From Paratinospora sagittata (lineage: Eukaryota; Streptophyta; Magnoliopsida; Ranunculales; Menispermaceae): a DNA stretch of 64,000 nucleotides. The notes beneath the pieces are model-generated. The model had not been told where the DNA came from. It saw only the letters and a program-made list of their open reading frames with translations, and did not search any database. The translations under genes were made by a program, and so were the position numbers. Below, piece after piece: positions 36,459 to 47,500 of the stretch (its first letter is position 1; each line of letters begins with the position of its first letter). The stretch lies in NCBI GenBank assembly GCA_035771175.1, contig CM069610.1, positions 25,758,501-25,822,500 on the forward strand, given 5' to 3'.

Positions 36459-36575
36459 GCCATGGTGGAGGGCTGGTAATGCAGTACGAAATGTTGGGCA
36501 GCTGCTCCTTCGTCGGATATGGCTGCAACTCATCCTATTTCGGCGCCGGAGCTGCTCCTCCTTCTCCTCCTGCCA
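36459..36575 (-). pseudogene. Exon 1 of a nucleobase-ascorbate transporter (NAT), captured, with stop
   Basis: On the minus strand an ATG (36575-36573) starts a Gly/Ala/Pro-rich leader and then the block QLPNISYCITSPPPW, the conserved N-terminus of plant NAT6/NAT7-like permeases. These are membrane proteins of the nucleobase-cation symporter-2 family. Codon 14 is a TAG stop (36534-36536). The exon ends at a GTAAGT donor (GT at 36458-36457), as if taken from genomic DNA with its first intron boundary. None of the following transporter exons, with the membrane segments, is present; RKD sequence follows within 125 bp. It could act only as a 5' untranslated exon, spliced for example to the acceptor-like 'cttcacag' at the start of RKD exon 1. 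Confidence 0.8.
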
Positions 36576-36890
36576 TAATCTTTCTTCTCTTCTTTCTCTC
36601 TTCCTTTACTTTCTTCTCCTTTTAATGCCTAGAAAATCTCAGCCTCCATGAAACTCAATCACCAACTCCACCACCCCCAAAAACAAACCAGACTAACAGT
36701 AGTAGAACTCACATAAAAGAACTGACAAGCGTGTTGATGAACCGACAAGCCTGCGGATGAACCGGCGAGCGTGAGGATGACCAGTAAATCGTGGTAATGA
36801 ACAGGAATGGCGTGCTGCTCAAGAATGGCCTGCGATGAACAGGCTGCTGCAGGAGTGCAGATGAATAGGAACTCCGACTCCAAAGTCAAC
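36576..36890 (-). other. Region upstream of the NAT exon
   Basis: 36576-36640 is GA-rich on the minus strand, suiting a plant 5' untranslated region carried with the NAT exon. From about 36720 to 36890 a degenerate series of 'gatgaacnggc' words occurs about every 20-30 bp. No further coding sequence was recognised. Confidence 0.45.
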
Positions 36891-37050
36891 AAGTGCTGGC
36901 TGCAGGCTCCTCCGGCGTGCTGGTAAATCATAATGACGACGGCAAAAGTCAGCAAATGTTGGCTGCAGGCGTGACAGGCGTGCTGCTAAGTCGGCACGTG
37001 CTGGCTGCGGGCGCCTCCGGCGTGCTGGTAAATAGTAAACGCCGACGGCA
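36891..37050. repeat. GC-rich ~60-bp imperfect tandem repeat
   Basis: Three units share 'gctggctgcrggc', 'ggcgtgctggtaaat' or close variants, starting near 36892, 36957 and 37008. GC content is far higher than in adjacent leader sequence. The short frames through it are a result of the repeat. Confidence 0.7.
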
Positions 37051-37154
37051 ATTAATTTCTGGCATTGTACAATTTTTCTTTGACATATATGAATAACATT
37101 GTTTTGTTTAAAGACTATCTTTGGTGGGCCGACTTACAACCATTCTTTCTTTTG

Positions 37155-37445
37155 TATCACTAACTTTGGCGTGGTATGGGACACAACAAAATTAGAGGAT
37201 ACTAAATAAAATGTGGAAGTAAGAAAACCCATGACCTTGTGTGAAAAGAAACATTTGGAGAAAGTTGCATTACTAATATTATCACTAAGTTTACACGGTA
37301 TGGGACGAGTAAATTTGGACGATACTATTAGTGAACTTCTATTCAACCAATGTTTTTAGAGACCGTGTTCATACAACTTAACTTGGTTGACACCCTTATT
37401 ACTAAATTCATGTGGTATGGGACATATGAACTTGGATAATAATCG
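37155..37445. repeat. Degenerate ~120-bp repeat, three units
   Basis: The words 'tatcactaa...ggtatgggac' recur near 37155-37185, 37280-37306 and 37399-37423, each followed by 'ttrgaygatact' or similar. The units have diverged strongly. No coding sign. From 37446 to 37800 nothing was recognised beyond AT-rich leader sequence. Confidence 0.55.
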
Positions 37446-37823
37446 AACCGACTAAGAGTAAGCGTATGAATGCATAAGATTGCGATAGAACGTTAGATTA
37501 GGATAATTACCGAGGCAAATCTTAGATTTCTTATGACTCGTATGGTTCTTCAATAAAACATATATGTATGTTCACAAAGACCACAACAAAATCATTTTAA
37601 ATACTTGCAAAGGTTTGTACTTATTATATAAACATTCTAACCTTTTTTTTTACACCATGGCCAAACATACGAGTTATATAAGATTCTTTGATTCCTCAAC
37701 AACACCCTTACACTATACTTAGAAAAATAGGTGATTTTACTATTGCAGTACTCTCGAAATTGTTGCTGAGCATATTCTAACATTATACTTGGCTACAGTT
37801 CCTAAATCTTGGTTTTCCTTTTC

Positions 37824-37833
37824 TCTTTGCCAG
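37824..37833 (+). promoter_or_regulatory. Candidate 3' splice site just before gag
   Basis: A pyrimidine tract ('ttttccttttctctttgccag') ends in AG at 37833, seven bases before the gag ATG. This is an unusually good acceptor and would let gag be translated from an mRNA lacking the long leader. Inference from sequence only. Confidence 0.4.
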
Positions 37834-37840
37834 TGAGACA

Positions 37841-39160
37841 ATGCAAACCAGGAAGAGAGGAAGGCCACGTGTTGTTCGTCCAGCAGTGGAGGCACCTCCT
37901 GAGATTCAGGAACCGCCGCCTCAGACAACAGCACAGGCCACACCCACCACTGCCACTACATCTGGGCAGGCAATACCACCACCACCCACACCCTTTTCCA
38001 TGCCTTCAAGCATTGAAACCTTCTTTGCTGGATTTATTGAGGCAATGAAGGTCACTGATCAAACTGCCGTTCGTGAGACTGCAGCTAGTCAGGTTGCCAC
38101 GGTTCAAGCACCTGTAAAATTCGGGTCCGAAGCTCAAACCGATCAGATTACTAAATACAAGCGGCTACAACCTCTTACTTTCGATGGCACCATTGATCCT
38201 GATGCGGTGCAAAAGTGGTTGGATGAGTCCAACAAGGCTCTTGATGCAATGGGAGTCGATGAGACTCGTAAAATTCCACTAGCAACCTACCAACTTGTTG
38301 GTGCCGCAAACACATGGTGGATCACAGTGAAAGAAGACCCAAGGGTCAATATAGCAGATATGACTTGGCCACAGTTTGAGGACTTCTCAAAGATTGCTGA
38401 ACCTATGACCAAGCTCACTCGAAAAGACGTGCGCTTTATCTGGAATTCCACCTGTGAAGCATCATTTCAGGAATTGAAGAAACGCCTCACGACAGCACCT
38501 GTACTTATCACTCCAAGAAATGCAATTGGATTTTCATTATACACCGACGCCTCTCTCCAAGGCTTAGGTGCCGTGCTAATGCAAGAAGGCCAAGTTGTTG
38601 CATATGCCTCCAGGCAACTGAAGATTCATGAGGGTAATTACCCAACCCATGACTTGGAACTTGCAGCTGTTGTGTTTGCACTTAAATTATGGCGTCATTA
38701 CCTATACGGTGAACGGTTCGAGGTCTTCTCAGATCACAAGAGTCTTAAGTACATATACACTCAGAGAGACCTCAACCTCCGCCAAAGAAGATGGTTGGAA
38801 TTCTTGAAAGACTATGACTTCCAACTCCAATACCATCCCAGAAAGGCCAATGTTGTGGCCGATGCTTTGAGTAGAAAATCTTATGTTGCTTGCACTCTTA
38901 ACTATGAAATGGGGAAGTTGGCTACAGAGATGGACAACTTTAACCTCCAGCTGAACGAAGAGGGACCACGCCCACGACTCTCTCAATTATCCGCTACCTC
39001 TGACCTCATTCGCAAGATTTCAGCTACTCAAGCCAATGACCCTATGTTAATGGAGAAACGAGAACTCCTACTCAGCGGGCAAGACCTTCCTCATTGGTCA
39101 GTCTCTGACGATGGAGCCGTTTTCTATAAAAAAACGTCTTTGTCTTCCGAAAGATCCTGA
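37841..39160 (+). pseudogene. Gag N-terminal half fused in frame to RNase H
   Basis: 439 codons. Residues 1-100 are a basic then Pro/Thr-rich gag leader. About 103-180 are a retrotransposon capsid segment (FDGT.DP....W). At about residue 181 (nt ~38381) the frame passes directly into the end of reverse transcriptase ([14 protein letters not shown]) and then RNase H, with candidate catalytic acids D236, E273, D298 and D341. The rest of capsid, the zinc knuckle, the protease and the polymerase core with its YxDD box are absent, an in-frame deletion of probably more than 1.5 kb. The reading frame is lost at a run of seven A (39128-39134), so the natural continuation into integrase is broken. The protein, if made, could not reverse transcribe. 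Confidence 0.9.
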
Positions 39161-40334
39161 GGTTCGGAAAGACGTGCTTACTGAGATGCACTGTTCGAGA
39201 TACGCTATGCATCCTGGGGGTGACAAGATGTACCAGGATGTCAAGCGACAATTCTGGTTTTCTGGAATGAAGAAGGCAATTGCAGATTTCGTTGCCCGAT
39301 GCCTTGTTTGCCAGAAAGTTAAGGCCGAACGAAGACTTCCCTCTGGCCTTCTCCAACCGTTACCTATTGGAGAATGGAAATGGGAGAACATCGCCATGGA
39401 TTTTGTTACAGCCTTACCTCGAAATAATAAAGGGCAAGATGCTATCTGGGTTATCATTGACAAACTTACCAAGTCTGCACACTTCTTGCCAATAAAGTTC
39501 ACGGATAATCCCGCCAAACTTGCCGAACTCTATGAAAGAGAGATCGTCCGCCTTCATGGCATACCACTCACGATCGTCTCTGATCGAGACCCTCGATTCA
39601 CATCCAACTTTTGGCAAAGTTTCCATAATAGAATGGGTTCTAAGATCACTATGAGCACCGCTTTCCACCCTCAGACTGATGGGCAGTCAGCGCGACTCAT
39701 CCAAATCTTAGAAGACATGTTACGATGCTGCATTTTGGACTTTCATGACGGATGGGCAAAGTATTTGCATCTAGCTGAGTTTGCCTACAACGACAGCTAC
39801 CAAACTAGTATCGGCATGGCACCATACGAGGCTCTCTATGGTCGGCCTTGCAGATCTCCGATATGCTGGTTAGATATGGCAGATCGACCGCAGTTAGGCC
39901 CTGAATTAGTACAAGAGACTTCTGAAAAGATCACACTCGTAAAGGAACGGCTTCGTGTTGCACAAAGTCGACAGAAGAGCTATGCTGACAAGCGGCGACA
40001 ACCTCTAGAATTTGATAAGGGGGACTTTGTTTTTCTGAAAGTCCAGCCCACAAGAGGTGTCAAACGCTTTGGGATCAAAGGCAAGCTCTCCCCGCGATAT
40101 ATCGGTCCATTTCCGATCATTGAACGAATTGGCAAACTTGCTTATCGTCTGTCCCTTCCATCATCCATGCCTAAGGTTAATGACGTTTTTCACGTATCTA
40201 TGCTTCGCAAGTATCGTCCTGATCCTTCGCATATCATCCCTTTAGTCGAGGTTCGGGTTGAGGAAGGAAATACGTACCAGGTGAAAAGCAATCCAGATTT
40301 TAGATACAAAAACTCAAGAACTATGGCGCCGTAG
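39135..40334 (+). pseudogene. Integrase, catalytic Glu replaced by Ala
   Basis: The frame is readable from the poly-A shift to 40334 (open from 39111 in that frame). It shows the HHCC zinc-binding part (residues H27, H34, C64, C67 counted from 39111) and the core with D97 (39399-39401) and D158 (39582-39584). The third catalytic position, 35 residues after D158, is GCG (Ala, 39690-39692) where the family has Glu. A GPF motif region follows (RYIGPFPIIERIG). A one-base insertion in an A4 run at 40284-40287 shifts the frame before the chromodomain. An integrase without this Glu is expected to be inactive, so insertion must have used another element's enzyme or preceded the mutation. Confidence 0.9.
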
Positions 40335-40446
40335 CATACCACTTGTGAAAGTGCTCTGGGATCACCACGGCGTAGAGGAAGCAACATGGGAACTAGAATC
40401 AACAATTAAACAAAAATACCCTGAATTGTTTTCTAGCACCAACTGA
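40288..40446 (+). pseudogene. Integrase C-terminal chromodomain, frameshifted
   Basis: Fifty-two codons ending at TGA 40444-40446 encode a chromodomain-like tail (IPLVKVLW, EEATWELE) in a frame offset from the integrase. Chromovirus chromodomains help steer integration to heterochromatin, fitting the satellite target. The family normally reads it as one polypeptide with integrase. Confidence 0.8.
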
Positions 40447-40640
40447 TGAAGTGATACGTTGTATTATTTTCACTTATCAATATCCGGATGAAACATTGTT
40501 TACACCTATCTTAATACATTGTTTCACTTCAAGAACTACCAGATGTCTGAACATAATATCAATGGATAGAGTATTGCACACATGCAGTGGCGACAACCCC
40601 CATCACTACTTGACTTGATTTCGAGGGCGAAATCCCTTTA
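40447..40640 (+). other. 3' untranslated region of the element
   Basis: Non-coding sequence between the pol stop and the polypurine tract. Nothing else was recognised. Confidence 0.6.
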
Positions 40641-40652
40641 AGGGGGGTAGAG
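40641..40652 (+). promoter_or_regulatory. Polypurine tract
   Basis: AGGGGGGTAGAG lies immediately before the TGTAATACC of the 3' LTR, where plus-strand synthesis is primed. Confidence 0.9.
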
Positions 40653-40732
40653 TGTAATACCCTGTATTTCACAAAAAAAAAAAAAAAAAAAAAAAAAAAT
40701 TTACTATTTGAAATTTTTACTATTTGGGCAAC

Positions 40733-40913
40733 ACCAGAACGTTCAGGCGCCTGCCTGAACGTTCAGGCGCCATGCCAGAACGTTCAGGCGCCTGCCAGAA
40801 CGTTCAGGCGCCTGCCAGAACGTTCAGGCGCCATGCCAGAACGTTCAGGCGCCTGCCAGAACGTTCAGGCGCCATGCCAGAACGTTCAGGCGCCTGCCAG
40901 AACGTTCAGGCGC
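40733..40913 (+). promoter_or_regulatory. Tandem GAACGTTC array, 9 units, in the 3' LTR
   Basis: Nine 20/21-bp units against seven in the 5' LTR. The second unit reads 'cctgaacgttcagg', which extends the palindrome to 14 bp. Repeat number therefore changed within one element since or during its last replication cycle. Confidence 0.75.
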
Positions 40914-40922
40914 AAAAAATCT

Positions 40923-40931
40923 CTATATAAG
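40923..40931 (+). promoter_or_regulatory. TATA box of the 3' LTR
   Basis: CTATATAAG about 10 bp after the array. Transcription from here would read out into the flanking satellite. Confidence 0.7.
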
Positions 40932-41961
40932 AAACCTCCTCATTTCTCATTTCTCACACCAAATCACCTTCTCTTGTGATTTTTCTTCTCCTTTCTACGC
41001 ATTCTAAGTTTTTAGTCTTTGAGACTCCCGGTGCGGTGCAACAAATTTCTGTCCGGAGGAGAGCGCCAGATCTGAAAGCGGTGCAACGAAGTTCCGTCCG
41101 GAGAAAAGCACCAGATCTGAAGGTGGGGAACGAAACATAGGTTTGCGTGTTTCATAACTTTTATTAAAGTTTACATTCAATTATTATTATGTCTACTATT
41201 CATTTACACTGCATTATGTCATATAATGGCTTAACCTTGCACGTCGTGATACCGACCCTGATAAGGATCACTAGACGTTGCCAAAGTCAGTCTAAATGTC
41301 AAGAAAAGACCAGACCAGTAGACTAGACTAGTTCATGCATTGGCATCATACATATCACCACCTAGGGACGTATATGGTTTATGACTCATAGAATAGTTAG
41401 AAGCATTGCTCACTATTCATTATATTTCTCTGGAGAAGGACGTACATGAGAACCCGGCTACACCCGGGGAGGGACATCAGTACGTGAATTCAGAGCATCG
41501 TTCCTGTACATGAATTCAGGCGATGTACGCTCATCAAACCATTAATACGTGACGGTGTCATGCATACATTCATATTGATTGATTATGATGCTCACATGTG
41601 TAATTTAAGATATTTGATATTGAAGTAGGCTTTATTAATTGTTATACTCATGCACTATTTACCCACTGAGCGCGTTAAGCTCACTCCAATATTATCAAAT
41701 TTTTCACAGGAAATTAGGGTGGACTGGGTGCAGGTTATGGGGCCCACATTTTGTACCCTTTGTATGAATCATTGGGGATTTTGGGAGTATGTTCCCTTGA
41801 CCATTTTATGTACAAAAGTATTCTGAATTATATGAAATCAGATTTGTACTGTGTACTATATTTCCGCTGCGCACTCTGTTATTACCATTATGATTGTTCC
41901 AAATGCGCGCCCCGTCCGAGAGTGTACCGCCGGTTTAGGCGCGTCCGGGCGGGGTGTGACA

Positions 41962-41966
41962 TGCCC
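41962..41966. repeat. Right target-site duplication TGCCC
   Basis: The second copy of the 5-bp duplication, directly after the ...GTGTGACA end of the 3' LTR. Five base pairs is the usual size for Ty3/Gypsy integrases. Confidence 0.95.
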
Positions 41967-44506
41967 ACATTTTTCTTGTTAGAAATATCAGATTTTTTCC
42001 CCAGATGTGGATAGCGTGTTGTTGGGTTGTGTATCATGTTCTCAATTGACAGATATAAGGCTATAACAGGTCGATATACAAAAACCCGGGAGCTCGAATT
42101 TTACGGACTTTCCGATAGCGTGTTATCGAGGCCTATAGTGCGCTATTGACCATTTTACTAAAAATGGAAAGATCACGACAACAGCTTGATAGCGAAGTAT
42201 TAAAGGGGATAGCGCGCTATAGACAATTTTTCAGAAAAAAAAATGTTTTATTATAGAACCCTATCAGCGTGCTATCAACATTGATAGTGCGCTAGTGCCT
42301 TCAGAAAAATTTTGGCAAATTGCTGGATAGACTTATTTTTGAAAAATTAACATTTTCACACTCAAGAACCGTTACATTAACTCAAAACATATTGATATAA
42401 GACTAAAAAATTTTAAATAATTCAAAACTCATTGAAATTATGATTAAAACCTTTCGGAAAACATTTTTTCAAAATGAAATACTATATCGAAGTGATTTTG
42501 AAGACTTTGCAATTTTCAGAGTTTTAGTGCTGAGATTGATCGAGAGGTTACCCTACACGCCAAAGATCAAACTAATGCATTAGGCATGAGATATGTCTTC
42601 GTTCTACGAGCTTGATATTTGCAGACTTTGAAAGCTATTGTTTCATGTGTTCTTGATGCAAGACAATTGAGGTGTTCTTTTTTGTTGTGTTATCTTACCG
42701 AGACCACTTCATATACTTACAACTTAAAACAATGGATAGCCTCTGCAAATTGAAGCACAAAAGGGATAAAATGAAGAACTTGCTGATCAACAACATTATC
42801 ATCAAGACAGATTGCAATTTTGATTCTATTCGAAGCTTGTTTTGCCAAATGCAAGAATCATTACTTTCTTCTCTTGAAAAACTCTTTGGAAAGCTCAATC
42901 TAACTTGCAAAAATCGTGTGTGTTGTATTTTTGAAAATCAGAGAATGAGTGTTTTATATAATTAGAAGTTGCGGGTTAAAGTGCAAGAGAGTACAAAATG
43001 ATTTGAAATCAAAACATTGTTTAATCTAAAGTTGTTTTGGGCGTGCGAGACAATGGGATCATCTAGGCGTTAGTAGAGAATGTTTCAATTAAGATAACCT
43101 GGAGAAATTGTGTAAGGAATAGAAAATCGAGCAAGCAGAAGTGCCCACATTTTTCTCGTAAGAAATATCAGATTTTTTTCCCAGACGTGAATAGCGTGCT
43201 GTTGGGTTGTGTATCATGTTCTCAATTGACAGATAGCAGGCTATAGCAGGTCGATCTACACAAACCCGAGAGCTTGTGTTTTACGGACTTTCCGATAGCG
43301 TGTTATCGAGGCCTATAGCGCGCTATTGCCCAATTTACTAAAAATGGAAAGTTCACGGCAACAGCTTTATAGCGCAGTATCAAAGGGGATAGCGCACTAT
43401 AGACAATTTTTAAGAAAAAAAATGTTTTATTATAGAGCCCTATCAGCGTGCTACCAACACTGATAGTGCGCTAGTGCCTTCAGAAAAATTTTGACAAATT
43501 GCTGGATAGACTTATTTTTGAAAAATTAATATTTTCACACTCAAGAACCATTACGTTAACTTAAAACATATTGATATAAGACTAAAAACTTTTAAATAAT
43601 TCAAAACTCATTGAAATTATGATTAAAACCTTTCGGAAAACATTTTTTCAAAATGAAATACTATATCGAAGTGATTTTGAAGACTTTGCAATTTTTAGAG
43701 TTTTAGTGCTGAGATTGATCGAGAGGTTACCCTACACGCCAAAGATCAAACTAATGCATTAGGCATGAGATATGTCTTCGTTCTACGAGCTTGATCTTTG
43801 TAGACTTCGAAAGCTATTGTTTGATGTGTTCTTGATGCAAGACAATTGATGTGTTCTTTTTTGTTGTGTTATCTTACCCAGACCACTTCATATACTTACA
43901 ACTAAAAATAATGGATAGCCTCTGAAAATTTAAGCACAAAAGGGATAAAATGAAGAACTTGCTGATAAATGACGTTATCATCAAGACAGATTGCAATTTT
44001 GATTCTATTCGAAGCTTGTTTTGACAAATGCAAGAATCATTACTTTCTTCTCTTGAAAAGCTCTTGGGAAAGCTCAATCTAACTTGCAAATATTGTGTGT
44101 GTTGTATTTTTGACAATCAGAGAATGAGTGTTTTATAAAATTAGAAGTTGTGGGTTAAAGAGCAAGAGAGTACAAAATGATTTGAATTCAAAACATTGTT
44201 TAATCTAAAGTTGTTTTGGGCGTGCGAGACAATTGGAATCATCTAGGTGTTAGTAGAGTATATTTTAATTAAGATAACGTGGAGAAATTGTGTAAGGAAT
44301 AAAAAAATCGAGCAAGCAGAAGTGCCCACATTTTTCTCGTTAGAAATATCAGATTTTTTCCCCAGACGTGAATAGCGTGCTGTTGGGTTGTGTATCATGT
44401 TCTCAATTGACAGATATAAGGCTATAGCAGGTCGATATACAAAAACCCGAGAGCTCGAATTTTACGGACTTTCCGATAGCATGTTATCGACGCCAATAGC
44501 GCGCTA

Positions 44507-47500
44507 TTGCCCATTTTACTAAAAATGGAAAGATCACGACAACAGCTTTATAGCGAAGTATCAAAGGGGATAGCGTGCTATAGACAATTTTTCAGAAAAA
44601 CAAATGTTTTATTACAGAACCCAATCAGCGTGCTATCAACACTAATAGTGCGCTAGTGCCTTCAGGAAAATTTTGGCAAATTGCTGGATAGACTTATTTT
44701 TGAAAAATAAATATTTTGACAGTCAAGAACCATTACATTAACTCAAAACATATTGATATAAGATTAAAATCTTTTAAATAATTCAAAACTCATTGAAATT
44801 ATGATTAAAACCTTTCGGAAAACATTTTTTCAAAATGAAATACTATATCGAAGTGATTTTGAAGACTTTGCAATTTTCAGAGTTTTAGTGCTGAGATTGA
44901 TCGAGAGGTTACCCAACACACCAAAGATCAAACTAATGCATTAGGCAAGAGATATGTCTTCGTTCTACGAGCTTGATCTTTGTAGACTTCGAAAGCTATT
45001 GTTTGATGTGTTCTTGATGCAAGACAATTGATGTGTTCTTTTTTGTTGTGTTATCTTACCGAGACCACTTCATATACTTACAACTTAAAACAATGGAAAG
45101 CCTCTGCAAATCTAAGCACAAAAGGGATAAAATGAAGAACTTGCTGATCAACGACGTTATCATCAAGAGAGATTGCAATTTTGATTCTATTCGAAGCTTG
45201 TTTTGACAAATGCAAGAATCATTACTTTCTTCTCTTGAAAAACTCTTGGGAAAGCTCAATCTAACTTGCAAATATTGTGTGTGTTGTATTTTTGAAAATC
45301 AGAGAATGAGTGTTTTATAAAATTAGAAGTTGCGGGTTAAAGAGCAAGAAAGTACAAAATGATTTGAATTCAAAACATTGTTTAATCTAATGTTTTTTTG
45401 GGCGTGCGAGACAAGGGGAATCATCTAGGTGTTAGTAGAGAATATCTCAATTAAGATAACGTGGAGAAATTGTGTAAGGAATAGAAAAATCATGCAAGCA
45501 GAAGTGCCCACATTTTTCTCGTTAGAAATATCAGATTTTTTTCCCATACGTGAATAGCGTGCTGTTAGGTTGTGTATCATGTTTTCAATTGACAGATAGC
45601 AGGCTATAGCAGGTCGATATATACAAACCCGGGAGCTTGAGTTTTACAGACTTTCCGATAGCGTGTTATCGAGGCCAATAGCGCGCTATTGCCCATTTTA
45701 CTAAAAATGGAAAGATCACGGCAACAGCTTTATAGTGAAGTATCAAAGGGGATAGCGCGCTATAGATAATTTTTCAGAAAAACAAACGTTTTATTATAGA
45801 ACCATATCAGCGTGCTATCAACACTGATAGTGCGCTAGTGCCTTTGGCAAATTGCTGGATAGCCTTATTTTTGAAAAATTAATATTTCGACACTCAAGAA
45901 CCATTCCAGTAACTCAAAACATATTGCATAAGATTAAAAACTTTTAAATAATTCAAAACTCATTGAAATTATGATTAAAACCTTTCGAAAAACATTTTTC
46001 CAAAATGAAATACTATATCGAAGTGGTTTTGAAGACTTTGCAATTTTCAGAGTTTTAGTGCTGAGATTGATCGAGAGGTTACCCTACACGCCAAAGATCA
46101 AACTAATGCATTAGGCATGAGATATGTCTTCGTTCTACGAGCTTGATCTTTGTAGACTTCGAAAGCTATTGTTTGATGTGTTCTTGATGCAAGACAATTG
46201 ATGTGTTCTTTTTTGTTGTGTTATCTTACCGAGACCACTTCATATACTTACAACTTAAAAGAATGGATAGCCTCTGGAAATTTAAGCACAAAAGGGATAA
46301 AATGAAGAACTTGCTGATGAACAACATTATCATCAAGACAGATTGCAATTTTGATTCTATTCGAAGCTTGTTTTTCCAAATGCAAGAATCATTACTTTCT
46401 TCTCTTGAAAAACTCTTTGGAAAGCTCAATCTAACCTGCAAAAATCGTGTGTGTTGTATTTTTAAAAATCAGAGAATGAGTGTTTTATAAAATTAGAAGT
46501 TGCGGGTTAAAGAGCAAGAGAGTACAAAATTATTTGAATTCAAAACATTGTTTAATCTAAAGTTGTTCTGGGCATGCGAGACAATAGGAATCATCTTGGT
46601 GTTAGTACAGAATATTTCAATTAAGATAACCTGGAGAAATTGTGTAAGGAATAGAAAAATCGAGCAAGCAGAAGTGCCCACATTTTTCTCGTAAGAAATA
46701 TCAGATTTTTTTCCCAGACGTGAATAGCGTGCAGTTGGGTTGTGTTTCATGTTCTCAATTGACAGATAGCAGGCTATAGCAGGTCGATATACACAAACCC
46801 GAGAGCTCGTGTTTTACGGACTTTCCGATAGCGTGTTATCGAGGCCTATAGCGCGCTATTGCCCATTTTACTAAAAATGGAAAGATCACGGCAACAGCTT
46901 TATAGCGAAGTATCAAAGGGGATAGCGCGCTATAGATAATTTTTCAGAAAAACTAATGTTTTATTATATAACCATATCAGCGTGCTATCAACACTGATAG
47001 TGCGCTAGTGCCTTTGGCAAATTGCTGGATAGCCTTATTTTTGAAAAATTAATATTTCGACACTCAAGAACCATTCGATTAACTCAAAACATATTGCATA
47101 AGATTAAAAACTTTTAAATAATTCAAAACTCATTGAAATTATGATTAAAACCTTTCGAAAAACATTTTTCCAAAATGAAATACTATATCGAAGTGGTTTT
47201 GAAGACTTTGCAATTTTCAGAGTTTTAGTGCTGAGATTGATCGAGAGGTTACCCTACACGCCAAAGATCAAACTAATGCATTAGGCATGAGATATGTCTT
47301 CGTTCTACGAGCTTGATCTTTGTAGACTTCGAAAGCTATTGTTTGATGTGTTCTTGATGCAAGACAATTGATGTGTTCTTTTTTGTTGTGTTATCTTACC
47401 GAGACCACTTCATATACTTACAACTTAAAAGAATGGATAGCCTCTGGAAATTTAAGCACAAAAGGGATAAAATGAAGAACTTGCTGATGAACAACATTAT

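Larger units (their letters stand above)
32204..41961 (+). mobile_element. Non-autonomous Ty3/Gypsy chromovirus carrying captured host genes
   Basis: A 9758-bp element with both LTRs, primer-binding site, polypurine tract and flanking 5-bp duplications. Order: 5' LTR, primer site, a 4.35-kb leader containing antisense RKD and transporter sequence, a gag-RNase H fusion, integrase, chromodomain, polypurine tract, 3' LTR. The order integrase after RNase H and the C-terminal chromodomain place it in the Ty3/Gypsy chromoviruses, perhaps the Tekay/Del clade. Lost coding parts, two frameshifts and an integrase active-site change show that it cannot supply its own enzymes. Yet both ends and target duplications are intact and the LTRs differ by only about ten substitutions plus repeat-number changes. 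It was therefore probably mobilised in trans fairly recently. Confidence 0.95.
40653..41961 (+). mobile_element. 3' LTR (1309 bp)
   Basis: Same order and ends as the 5' LTR. It is 40 bp longer, accounted for almost entirely by two extra GAACGTTC units. The few substitutions seen include 'gatgcggtgcaat' against 'ggtgcggtgcaac' and 'acatatg' against 'acatagg'. It ends GTGTGACA at 41961. Confidence 0.95.

Noticed and set aside
36028..36528. Single 166-codon minus-strand protein with an apparent membrane segment
   Set aside because: The hydrophobic middle is read-through of the sequence between the NAT donor and RKD exon 1, and its end runs into intron 1. Splice sites explain the locus better.
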